A stretch of 64,000 nt of DNA from positions 1,116,001 through 1,180,000 of the forward strand of contig JADJWG010000002.1 of NCBI GenBank assembly GCA_016716475.1, in the 5' to 3' direction. Positions within the stretch are counted from its first letter, which is position 1; each line of letters begins with the position of its first letter. Both the position numbers and the translations under genes were made by a program. Source of the stretch: Phycisphaerales bacterium (GTDB lineage Bacteria > Planctomycetota > Phycisphaerae > UBA1845 > Fen-1342). Below the pieces are notes generated by a model. The model was not told the DNA's origin, made no database searches, and saw nothing but the letters and a program-made list of their open reading frames with translations. Below are positions 42,319 through 49,364 of the stretch, piece after piece.

Positions 42319-42639
42319 ATGAATATTCGAGTTGTGACGCGTGTGCCGTTATCAGGCGTGGTGCAGGAGTTGGTGGAGCTGCGGCTGGGGCGTGCCCTGC
42401 GCCGCTGGGGGCAGCGGGTTGAGCAGGCGGCCGTGACCTTCGAAGACCAGAACCGACCGGGCGGTGGCGCGGGAATCCTGTGCCGGATTTGGCTGCGGCT
42501 CAACCCCCGCGGCGAGATCCATGTCTCGGCGGTCGCGGCTTCGCTGGGAATGGCGCTCAGCGCGGCGACCATGCGCGCCGGCCGATGCATCGAATCCTCA
42601 GTGCGAGCGTCCTGGCTGGAGCGCCGGCGACCCGCATGA
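42319..42639 (+). CDS. HPF/RaiA-like ribosome-associated domain protein
   Basis: A 106-residue protein. VTRVPLSGVVQELVELRLGR, a strand-helix start, and RIWLRLNPRGEIHVSAVAAS match the alpha/beta fold of the ribosome hibernation/sigma54 modulation family. Residues for 16S contact are not strictly conserved, so a ribosome role is a hypothesis. GGAG lies before the ATG at 42319. Within the same sigma54 run as the STAS and PP2C genes. Confidence 0.55.
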   Translation: MNIRVVTRVPLSGVVQELVELRLGRALRRWGQRVEQAAVTFEDQNRPGGGAGILCRIWLRLNPRGEIHVSAVAASLGMALSAATMRAGRCIESSVRASWLERRRPA

Positions 42640-42652
42640 AGGAGAGCAGGTC

Positions 42653-42700
42653 ATGAGTACCCAGGTGCTGAAGAACGTGATCGGACTTCAGATCGAGTGA
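42653..42700 (+). CDS. 15-aa peptide ORF with strong SD
   Basis: ATG at 42653 opens MSTQVLKNVIGLQIE and then stops. AAGGAGAG lies 7-8 nt upstream, one of the best SDs in the region. The peptide is amphipathic. It sits between the HPF-like and PP2C genes. It may be a leader peptide or a genuine mini-protein. Confidence 0.35.
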   Translation: MSTQVLKNVIGLQIE

Positions 42701-42742
42701 ACGAGGGGGTAGTCGCGGTCCGCCGCGCAGCAGGAACGAGCC

Positions 42743-43627
42743 ATGTCGACCTACAAACGCTACTGCCAGGCCCAGGCCCAGAGTGATGGACAGTGGTTCG
42801 CCAACCTGGTCGATCGCGTCCTCGAGCTGCATGAGGAGCTGCGCAAGGCGCGCAGCCAACTCGCGAACTACAGCGAGATGCTCGTCGCGATTCAGCGCTC
42901 GATTCTGCCGCAACAATTGCCCGCCGTTCCAGGTCTTGACTTGGCCGTGCATTTCGCCGACGCCGACGCCGAGGGCGTGGGCGGCGATTTCTATGATGTG
43001 CACCCAATTGGGCCCGACCGCTGGGCGATTCTCATCGCGGACGTGGCTGGCCACGGTCTGGCCGCCGCGGCGATCCTCGCCCTGGTTCATGCACTCGGCA
43101 GCGCCGTACAGGACGAAGCTGCGAGTTCACCGGGTACTGCCTTGGCGCTCGTCAACCAGCAATTGGCGACCCGTTACCTGGCCAACACGGGCCAATTCGT
43201 GACGGTATTTGCTGGTTTGTACTCCGCGCAGGCCCAAACACTGACCTATGCAGCGGCAGGACATCCTCCGCCGCGGCTGGCTCGCGGCAACGAGGTCCGA
43301 CGGCTCGGCGACTTCTCCGGGTTGCCGTTGGGAATCGACACGGCAAGCGTGTACTCCGAACAGACTGTGCAGCTTCTACCCGGTGACCGCCTGGTCCTTT
43401 TCACTGACGGCATCACCGAGAGCAAGTGCGCCACGCACGACCTGTTCGGCGACGAGCGATTGGATGCGGTTCTTCGGGCCCCGGCGAGTACGGCCACGGC
43501 CCTGCTGGCCCGCGTTGTGAATTCTGTGCGCCGTTTCCGCGGGGGGCGACCAGCGGAAGACGATGAAACGTGCCTCGTCGCAGTTGTGAATCCCGTGCAA
43601 CAGACCACTGAAGCGCGACAGGCGTGA
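42743..43627 (+). CDS. PP2C-family (SpoIIE/RsbU-like) phosphatase
   Basis: A 294-residue protein. A helical N-terminus (LELHEELRKARSQLANYSEM) leads into the PP2C core, with metal-binding motifs GVGGDFYDVHPIGPDR and ADVAGHGLAAAAILALV. Then come AAGHPPPRLARGNEVR and a later Asp motif, FTDGITESK. SpoIIE/RsbU phosphatases dephosphorylate STAS proteins in partner-switching. The STAS protein upstream and the STAS domain fused to the following permease are candidate substrates; no anti-sigma kinase is adjacent. A GGAAC-type SD precedes the ATG. Confidence 0.88.
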   Translation: MSTYKRYCQAQAQSDGQWFANLVDRVLELHEELRKARSQLANYSEMLVAIQRSILPQQLPAVPGLDLAVHFADADAEGVGGDFYDVHPIGPDRWAILIADVAGHGLAAAAILALVHALGSAVQDEAASSPGTALALVNQQLATRYLANTGQFVTVFAGLYSAQAQTLTYAAAGHPPPRLARGNEVRRLGDFSGLPLGIDTASVYSEQTVQLLPGDRLVLFTDGITESKCATHDLFGDERLDAVLRAPASTATALLARVVNSVRRFRGGRPAEDDETCLVAVVNPVQQTTEARQA

Positions 43628-43638
43628 GGTAGCACGTC

Positions 43639-44784
43639 ATGAAGGGCCGAAACGTGGACAACTCCATCGCAGAGGTCGAGACGACGGCCGGCCAAAAGGC
43701 GCGGGTCATCCTGCGTGGCCGCCTCGATGCGGACAGCATTGCCGCGAACTGGGGCCGCGTGGTCGAACCGCTTCGGCAGGCGCGCGCTACCGCGGTGCAC
43801 ATTGATGCATCCGGCGTCGACTATTGCGACGGAGCCGGGGTGGGCCTGCTGATTGAACTGCGGCGAATTGCAGCCCGCAACGGCGGCCAAATGACAATCC
43901 AAGGGCTGCCGGACGAGCTTACGCCACTGGTCGAGATGGCTTCCCTGGATGATCCAACGGTCCGGGCCCTGGATCCTCCGCCTCCCGTGCCCGTTCTGGT
44001 GCGGGTCGGTCGGTCAGTGAACGAGGTTCTCCGCGACTTGTCGCAGATGATCACCTTTACGGGCGAAGTTGCCGTTGCACTCGCCTGGGCAATCAGCCAT
44101 CCCCGGCAGGTCCGCTGGCGAGATGTCCGCATGGTGGCCGAGAAGGTCGGCGTCAACGCGCTGCCCGTAGCCGGTCTCCTCGGCGTCCTCGTCGGCGCCA
44201 TTGTGGCCTACCAGACGGCGGCTCCGCTGAGGAACTTCGGGGCGGACGCCGACGTATACGTCGCCGACATCATCGCCGTCGCTGTTCTGCGTGAGCTGGG
44301 TCCGCTGATCACGGCCATCCTGGCGGCGGGGCGGACGGGGTCGGCCTTTGCGGCCGAAGTCGGTACGATGAAAGTCACGGAGGAACTTGACGCACTGACG
44401 ACCATGGGGCTCTCGCCGGTGCGCTTTCTCATTGTGCCGCGCGTGCTGGCGGCGGTTCTGGTTCTTCCGTTCTTATGCGTGTTCGTTGACCTGATCAGTA
44501 TCGCCGGTGGCTACGCCGTATTCGCCACGCTGGGTTATCCGCTGGCGACCTTCTGCCGGCGGACGCTGGAGGTCGTGAACTACGTCGACCTACTGGGTGG
44601 GCTCTTCAAGATGCTGGTTTTCGCGTTGTTGGTTGCCGCCATCGGCTGCCAGCGTGGCTTGGTCACCCGGCAGGGCCCAGGGGCGGTCGGCGATTCGACC
44701 ACGCGGGCCGTGGTGGCCGGGATCATTCTGGTCATCGCCGCCGACTACCTGCTGGGCGCCGCGTACTTCCATCTGGGAATCTGA
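43639..44784 (+). CDS. mlaE: STAS-MlaE fusion, lipid ABC permease
   Basis: A 381-residue protein. Residues 1-110 are a STAS domain (VHIDASGVDYCDGAGVGLLI). From 130 it is an MlaE-type permease with GLLGVLVGAIVAYQTAAPLR, VAVLRELGPLITAILAAGRT and GTMKVTEELDALTTMGL. It moves phospholipid or other hydrophobic substrates across the envelope together with MlaF and MlaD. The fused STAS domain is a regulatory add-on shared with some bacterial MlaE proteins. The stop overlaps the mlaF start (TGATG). It is 11 nt after the PP2C gene. Confidence 0.9.
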   Translation: MKGRNVDNSIAEVETTAGQKARVILRGRLDADSIAANWGRVVEPLRQARATAVHIDASGVDYCDGAGVGLLIELRRIAARNGGQMTIQGLPDELTPLVEMASLDDPTVRALDPPPPVPVLVRVGRSVNEVLRDLSQMITFTGEVAVALAWAISHPRQVRWRDVRMVAEKVGVNALPVAGLLGVLVGAIVAYQTAAPLRNFGADADVYVADIIAVAVLRELGPLITAILAAGRTGSAFAAEVGTMKVTEELDALTTMGLSPVRFLIVPRVLAAVLVLPFLCVFVDLISIAGGYAVFATLGYPLATFCRRTLEVVNYVDLLGGLFKMLVFALLVAAIGCQRGLVTRQGPGAVGDSTTRAVVAGIILVIAADYLLGAAYFHLGI

Positions 44785-45623
44785 TGTACGCTCGGGCTGT
44801 AAATTCCGCGGAGGGGCCGATCATCCGGGTCGACGAATTCGTCGCCGAATACGATGGATCGCCGGTGTTGAACCGTGTCACGCTGGAGATCCGGCGGGGC
44901 GAGGTGTTCGTGATTGCCGGCGGTTCGGGTTGCGGCAAGACCACTCTCCTCAAGCACATGATCGGCTTGTACGAGCCGGCTGGCGGCCGAATTCTGATCG
45001 ATGGCTGCGACATCGGTCGGGCCACCGGTGCGGAGCGTCACCGCATCCTGCGCAGCATTGGCGTGGCCTACCAGGGCGGGGCCCTGTTTGGCTCGCTCAC
45101 GGTGCTCGAGAATGTGCGTCTGCCGCTGGAAGAACATACGGACCTCCCGGCCGACGCCATCGACATGATCGCGGTTTCCAAGCTGAAGCTGGTTGGACTG
45201 GAGGACGCGGTCCACAAACTCCCGGCGGAACTCAGCGGCGGGATGACCAAGCGCGCCGCGCTCGCCCGGGCCATCGCGCTTGATCCGCAGATCGTGTTTC
45301 TCGACGAGCCGTCGGCCGGGCTCGATCCGATCACGTCCGCGGAACTCGACGGCCTGATTCTGCGCCTGGCCCGGCTGCTGCACACCACTTTCGTCATCGT
45401 GTCGCACGAGTTGCCGAGCATCTTTGGCATCGCCGACCGAGCCGCCATTTTGGATGCGACCACAAAGACCATGGTGGCGCTGGGGCCGCCGGCTGAACTG
45501 CGTGATCACTGCCCCAACGAGTGGGTGCGCGCCTTTCTCACGCGTCGACCTCCAACCGCGACCCACCTTGCGCCTGCGCAAAGTGAATCCAGCGGTTTGC
45601 AGGTCACCGGAGACTACTCATGA
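44784..45623 (+). CDS. mlaF: MlaF-type ABC ATPase
   Basis: A 279-residue ATPase. Walker A is GGSGCGKTTLLKHMIGL, the signature is LSGGMTKRAALARAI, Walker B is IVFLDEPSAGLDP, and H-loop IVSHEL follows. It drives the MCE/Mla lipid transporter. Starts inside the mlaE stop and overlaps mlaD by 4 nt (ATGA). The operon order E-F-D-lipoprotein is canonical. No unusual features, apart from a Gln/Pro-rich C-terminal tail. Confidence 0.93.
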   Translation: MYARAVNSAEGPIIRVDEFVAEYDGSPVLNRVTLEIRRGEVFVIAGGSGCGKTTLLKHMIGLYEPAGGRILIDGCDIGRATGAERHRILRSIGVAYQGGALFGSLTVLENVRLPLEEHTDLPADAIDMIAVSKLKLVGLEDAVHKLPAELSGGMTKRAALARAIALDPQIVFLDEPSAGLDPITSAELDGLILRLARLLHTTFVIVSHELPSIFGIADRAAILDATTKTMVALGPPAELRDHCPNEWVRAFLTRRPPTATHLAPAQSESSGLQVTGDYS

Positions 45624-46732
45624 GCGTCAAGACTGGTTACTTCCGGCTGGGGCTGTTCGTCATTGGGGGAAGCCTGGCGCTCGTTGTGTCCGTGGTGTAC
45701 CTGGGCGCGGGCGAGTACTTCGTCGATCGCATTCAGGTGGAAACCTACTTCAAGGATGCGGTGCAGGGTCTGGATGTCGGCGCGCCCGTGAAGTATCGCG
45801 GTGTGCCGGTCGGCGTGGTGCAGCGCATCACGTTCGTTGGTGCCGAGTACGGTGCGCCGGACAGTGCATCCGTCGACGAGCGTATGTACGTGCGCGTGCT
45901 GTTCGGCATCGACCTCAAGGCCTTCCCCGGAATGACCCGCGAGCAAATCACCAGCCACATTGAAGAAGCGGTCGGGCAAGGGTTGCGCATGCGGCTAGCT
46001 GCGGCCGGACTGACCGGCACGGCTTTCCTCACCGCCGAACTCCTCGACCCGCGGGATTTTCCCGCCATCGAGGTTCCGTGGACACCACACAATCTCTATG
46101 TGCCGTCCGCGCCCAGTTCCTTCGGAGCGATGGTTGCTTCGCTGGAGAAGTCCATGCGCGAGCTGGGTCAGGTCGACATCGTGCAGCTCGGCGAGGATCT
46201 GGGTGCCTTTCTGGATAACGCCAACAAAACGATCCAGCAGGTCCATATCGATGAAGTGCAGCAGCGCGTGATCGCGCTGCTGGACGAATTGCGCGACAGC
46301 AATGCGAAGCTCCATCAACTGCTCGCCAAGCCGGCGCTGGAGAAAGCTATCGATGACGCCGGCGCCACCATGGCGGGACTGCGCGAGGTTGTGGACCACT
46401 CCAAAGACGACGCACAGAGCGCCCTGAAGAGTCTGCGCAGTGCCGCTGGACGAGTGGATAACCTGCTGAACGACCAGCGCGTCGAGACAATTCTCACCCA
46501 GGTCGCTGGCACCGCCGAACAGCTTCCGGCGACCATGGCCCGCCTGCGCGGCACGCTCAAGACCATCGATGAACTTCTGCGCGAGGAGCAACCGAACCTC
46601 CAAATCATCATCGAGAACCTGCGGGTCGCTTCCGAAGACCTAACGCGGCTGACCGGCGAAGCCAAGGACTACCCAGCCCGCATCCTATTCGGTGATGCGC
46701 CGCCGCGCATCACACTCAAACGAGGACAATAA
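45620..46732 (+). CDS. mlaD: MlaD/MCE-domain protein
   Basis: A 370-residue protein. An N-terminal membrane anchor (LGLFVIGGSLALVVSVVYLG) leads into an MCE domain with VQGLDVGAPVKYRGVPVGVV. From about 190 on it is a long helical segment (KSLRSAAGRVDNLLNDQRVE and so on), expected to form the periplasmic tube or coiled coil. It carries lipids between the inner membrane permease and other envelope layers. Overlaps mlaF by 4 nt. A lipoprotein auxiliary follows 2 nt later. Confidence 0.92.
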   Translation: MSVKTGYFRLGLFVIGGSLALVVSVVYLGAGEYFVDRIQVETYFKDAVQGLDVGAPVKYRGVPVGVVQRITFVGAEYGAPDSASVDERMYVRVLFGIDLKAFPGMTREQITSHIEEAVGQGLRMRLAAAGLTGTAFLTAELLDPRDFPAIEVPWTPHNLYVPSAPSSFGAMVASLEKSMRELGQVDIVQLGEDLGAFLDNANKTIQQVHIDEVQQRVIALLDELRDSNAKLHQLLAKPALEKAIDDAGATMAGLREVVDHSKDDAQSALKSLRSAAGRVDNLLNDQRVETILTQVAGTAEQLPATMARLRGTLKTIDELLREEQPNLQIIIENLRVASEDLTRLTGEAKDYPARILFGDAPPRITLKRGQ

Positions 46733-46734
46733 CC

Positions 46735-47445
46735 ATGCCTGCATCCCAACGGCTAATCGTTCTGGCTGGACTCAGCGCCATGATGGCCGCGCTGGCGGGC
46801 TGTGCGGCGTTCAATCGCCCGTACCCGGCGAAGCGGTGCTTCGCACTGGATATCGCACAGCGCCCCGAGCCATTGCGGCAACCCACCGTCGCTACGATGC
46901 GCGTTCGACAATTCCGCGTCGCGCCGCCCTACCACCAGCAGCAGTTCGTGTACAAGCTCGGGGAATCCGAGTTCACGCGCGACTATTACCACGAATTCAT
47001 TGCGCCACCCGCTGCGCTGATCACGGATCAGGCCATCTCCTGGTTGGGCGAGAGCGGTGTCTTTCGCGCGACCTGTCACGGAACAAGCGCGGCCGACCAC
47101 GACCTCGTACTGGAGGCCGTGGTCACCGGTCTCTACGGCGATTATACAGACGCGTCCAATCCAACGGCCGTTGTGGCCATCCACTTCTTCGTACTGGCGG
47201 AGGAAGGTGCCCGTACTAGCGTCGTGTTCGATCAAGCGTACTCCGAGCACATTTCACTCGGCAGCCACGAACCCGACAGGTTGGCTCACGGCTGGAGCGA
47301 AGGTCTCCAACGCATTCTCGCATGTCTGGAGACGGACCTGCGCCCGGCCCCGAGCGTGAGCATCTCTCTTGCGACACCGGGCACCGAACGCGCATGGAGC
47401 TCGGGTGTGGCGCGCGAGAGATCGTCCGATGGCGAGCACGAATAG
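46735..47445 (+). CDS. ABC-transport auxiliary lipoprotein (PqiC/YmbA-like)
   Basis: A 236-residue lipoprotein with signal SAMMAALAGC (lipobox LAGC). The mature part has FALDIAQRPEP, then VRQFRVAPPYHQQQFVYKLG, and ends with FVLAEEGARTSVVFDQAYSE. This fits ABC_trans_aux proteins that partner MCE transporters at the outer membrane. It begins 2 nt after mlaD. The last 50 residues are a Ser/Arg-rich tail. It closes the run from 41162. The next region holds site D. Confidence 0.8.
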   Translation: MPASQRLIVLAGLSAMMAALAGCAAFNRPYPAKRCFALDIAQRPEPLRQPTVATMRVRQFRVAPPYHQQQFVYKLGESEFTRDYYHEFIAPPAALITDQAISWLGESGVFRATCHGTSAADHDLVLEAVVTGLYGDYTDASNPTAVVAIHFFVLAEEGARTSVVFDQAYSEHISLGSHEPDRLAHGWSEGLQRILACLETDLRPAPSVSISLATPGTERAWSSGVARERSSDGEHE

Positions 47446-47817
47446 CGAGTGCTCCCGGTCTCAAGCGAAGCAAGGCGAGGCCCGTCCGAAGCGTTGATGG
47501 TGTCAGGGGTGAACGGCCGCCCGGCGTGACGTCCATTGAGTGTGCGCGTGTCCGGGCGCGCTGCTGGCTCCAGCCGGTCCCGTTCTCGGCGCACCGCCCG
47601 CATTGCGCACCCGCTGAATAAGATGGCCAAACTTCACCTCTTGGGGATGACACCTGAGCGGGACCTGCCGCTGCAACCAATCGTGCGAGTGCCGGCCCGT
47701 GTCGAGTTGGGGCGCGCCGACGGCGACCTGGGCCTGGCACCCGCCTGCGCGGGAAGTGTCTCGGCAATCAATGAGCTTGACGATGGGCCAAGCTTGGTGC
47801 CTCGCGTCCCAACCGGC

Positions 47818-47855
47818 GCGCCAACATACCGGCGCGGGTGTCAACCTGTCGGCAA
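47818..47855 (+). promoter_or_regulatory. Upstream activator site D (partly degenerate)
   Basis: GCGCCAA (47818) and GTGTCAA (47838) are 20 bp apart. The third position (47849) reads TCGGCAA, only 4 of 7 to the inverted half-site. First half-site to -24 GG is 137 bp. Confidence 0.6.
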
Positions 47856-47922
47856 TGCGCCACTGACATGATATGCGTGCCTTTACGACGCCGCAAACCG
47901 TAAGTTTCTTGGCGGGAATAGG

Positions 47923-47968
47923 TTAGGAAAAAACTGGCCGGCGATTCTGGCGCTGGAACGGCCGTTGC
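47923..47968 (+). promoter_or_regulatory. Sigma54 promoter D
   Basis: TTAGGAAAAA box at 47923, then CTGGAAC (GG 47955-47956), N10, GC 47967-47968 in TTGCC. The -24/-12 sequence is almost identical to promoter B. It precedes the RND efflux genes. Confidence 0.72.
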
Positions 47969-48002
47969 CCATTGGCATCCCATACGAAGGAATTCAACCG
48001 CC

Positions 48003-48086
48003 GTGGAGTCGCCCGCCAAGAACGAATGCGCGTCGGCGATCCGTGGCCTGGTGAAGCCCGCTCCGGCCGCAACTCCTGGACCCTGA
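48003..48086 (+). CDS. Short ORF before the efflux adaptor gene
   Basis: A GTG-initiated 27-residue frame (VESPAKNECASAIRGLVKPA and PAATPGP). AAGGA lies about 11 nt upstream. It carries the SAIRGL pattern shared with the frame at 41614. It ends 15 nt before the adaptor gene start. Candidate leader or mini-protein. Confidence 0.3.
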   Translation: MESPAKNECASAIRGLVKPAPAATPGP

Positions 48087-48101
48087 AAGTGAGGAAGTCC
48101 G

Positions 48102-49361
48102 ATGCAGAGTACCCGTTCATCCGTACGTAGGGCTCAACCTTCTCCGGTTGTGCGCTACATCCTGCCCGTCGCAGCGCTTGCGGGCCTGGCTTGGTCTGTG
48201 GGCTGCCGTCATCAGGAGGAAGTCGCTTCACCCTCACCACCGCCGGTCGTCAGCGTCAGCCACCCCGTAGAGCGCGAAATCACCGACTATACGGAATTCA
48301 CCGCTCGAGTCGCCGCTGTCGAATCCGCCGAGGTGCGGGCGCGTGTGAGCGGGCAGATCGTGGCCGTGCCGTTCGAGGCCGGGACTTTCGTCCAGGAGGG
48401 GGATGTCCTGGTCGAGATCGACGTGCGTCCGTTCCAGGCGGAACTGGAGGCCCGCATCGCTGAGGAAGCCCGTGCCGCGGCCTACCTCAACCTGGCCAAG
48501 GTTGAATTCAGCCGGATCGAGGGTATCCCCGCGGGCTCGCGCACGGCATTCGAGTACGACACGGCGTCCGCACGTCTTCAGGAAGCGCGGGCGGCCAAAG
48601 CGGCCGCCTCGGCGGCGGTCGAGCTAGCGCGACTGAACGTGGAGTGGTGTCACGTCGTCGCGCCGATCTCGGGGCGGATCAGCTACCAGCATGTCACGAT
48701 GGGCAATCTCGTTACGGGGGGGACGGGCAGCGGCACACTCCTGACCACCGTTGTTTCGGTGGACCCGATCTACGCCAACTTCGACGTAGATGAGCGCACC
48801 GTTCAGCGCATCAAGCAACTGATCCGCGAGGGCAAGCTCGCGTCGAATGAGGAAGCGGAAGTCCCTATTTGGCTGGGCCTGGCGACCGAGAACGGATTCC
48901 CCCACCACGGCACGATCAACTTTGTGGACAACCAGGTCAATCCGAGGACTGGGACTCTGCGCGTGCGTGGCGTACTCCCGAATGCGGACGGCGCACTGTC
49001 GCCGGGCTATTTCGCCCGGGTCAGGGTGCCGGTCTCCACGCCGCACCAAGCCCTGTTGGTATCCGAGCGTGCGCTCGGCACCGATCAGGGCCAGAAGATT
49101 GTCTTCGTCGTAGGGGCCGACAACAGGGTTGCCGTCCGCCCGGTGCATCTTGGCGGGCTTCACGATGGTCTGCGCGAGATCATCGACGGACTTAGGGCCG
49201 TTGATCGCGTGGTGGTGAATGGCCTGTTGCACGTCCGCCCGGGACAGTCCGTCGCGCCGCAGCTAGTAGAGATGGCGACTTCCGCCGGCAGTAATGCCCA
49301 TGCCAACACGCGGCCGACGAGTCTCGCATCCAACCCCCAAGAGGCAAGCTCAAAGGAGTAG
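48102..49361 (+). CDS. RND efflux periplasmic adaptor lipoprotein
   Basis: A 419-residue membrane fusion protein. The signal sequence ends at a lipobox (SVGC at about 32-35). Biotinyl/lipoyl-like half motifs (VRARVSGQIVAVPFEAGTFV and NVEWCHVVAPISGRISYQHV) flank a helical hairpin, followed by a beta-barrel (VDPIYANFDVDERTVQRI). It links the RND pump to an outer-membrane channel; no TolC-like gene is seen nearby. GAGGAAG precedes the ATG. It follows promoter D and starts 3 nt before the pump gene in the same transcript. Confidence 0.92.
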   Translation: MQSTRSSVRRAQPSPVVRYILPVAALAGLAWSVGCRHQEEVASPSPPPVVSVSHPVEREITDYTEFTARVAAVESAEVRARVSGQIVAVPFEAGTFVQEGDVLVEIDVRPFQAELEARIAEEARAAAYLNLAKVEFSRIEGIPAGSRTAFEYDTASARLQEARAAKAAASAAVELARLNVEWCHVVAPISGRISYQHVTMGNLVTGGTGSGTLLTTVVSVDPIYANFDVDERTVQRIKQLIREGKLASNEEAEVPIWLGLATENGFPHHGTINFVDNQVNPRTGTLRVRGVLPNADGALSPGYFARVRVPVSTPHQALLVSERALGTDQGQKIVFVVGADNRVAVRPVHLGGLHDGLREIIDGLRAVDRVVVNGLLHVRPGQSVAPQLVEMATSAGSNAHANTRPTSLASNPQEASSKE

Positions 49362-49364
49362 ACC

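Larger units (their letters stand above)
47446..48101. other. Intergenic region with site D and promoter D
   Basis: About 650 nt. A plus-strand frame near 47625 (starting MAKLHLLGMTPERD) lacks an SD and is not called. The right half has site D, promoter D and a short GTG frame at 48003. No terminator with a U-tract was found for the MCE run. Confidence 0.4.

Noticed and set aside
47720..47760. TGGCACCCGCCTGCG as a sigma54 promoter
   Set aside because: The spacing is off by one base (no GC at the N10 position).
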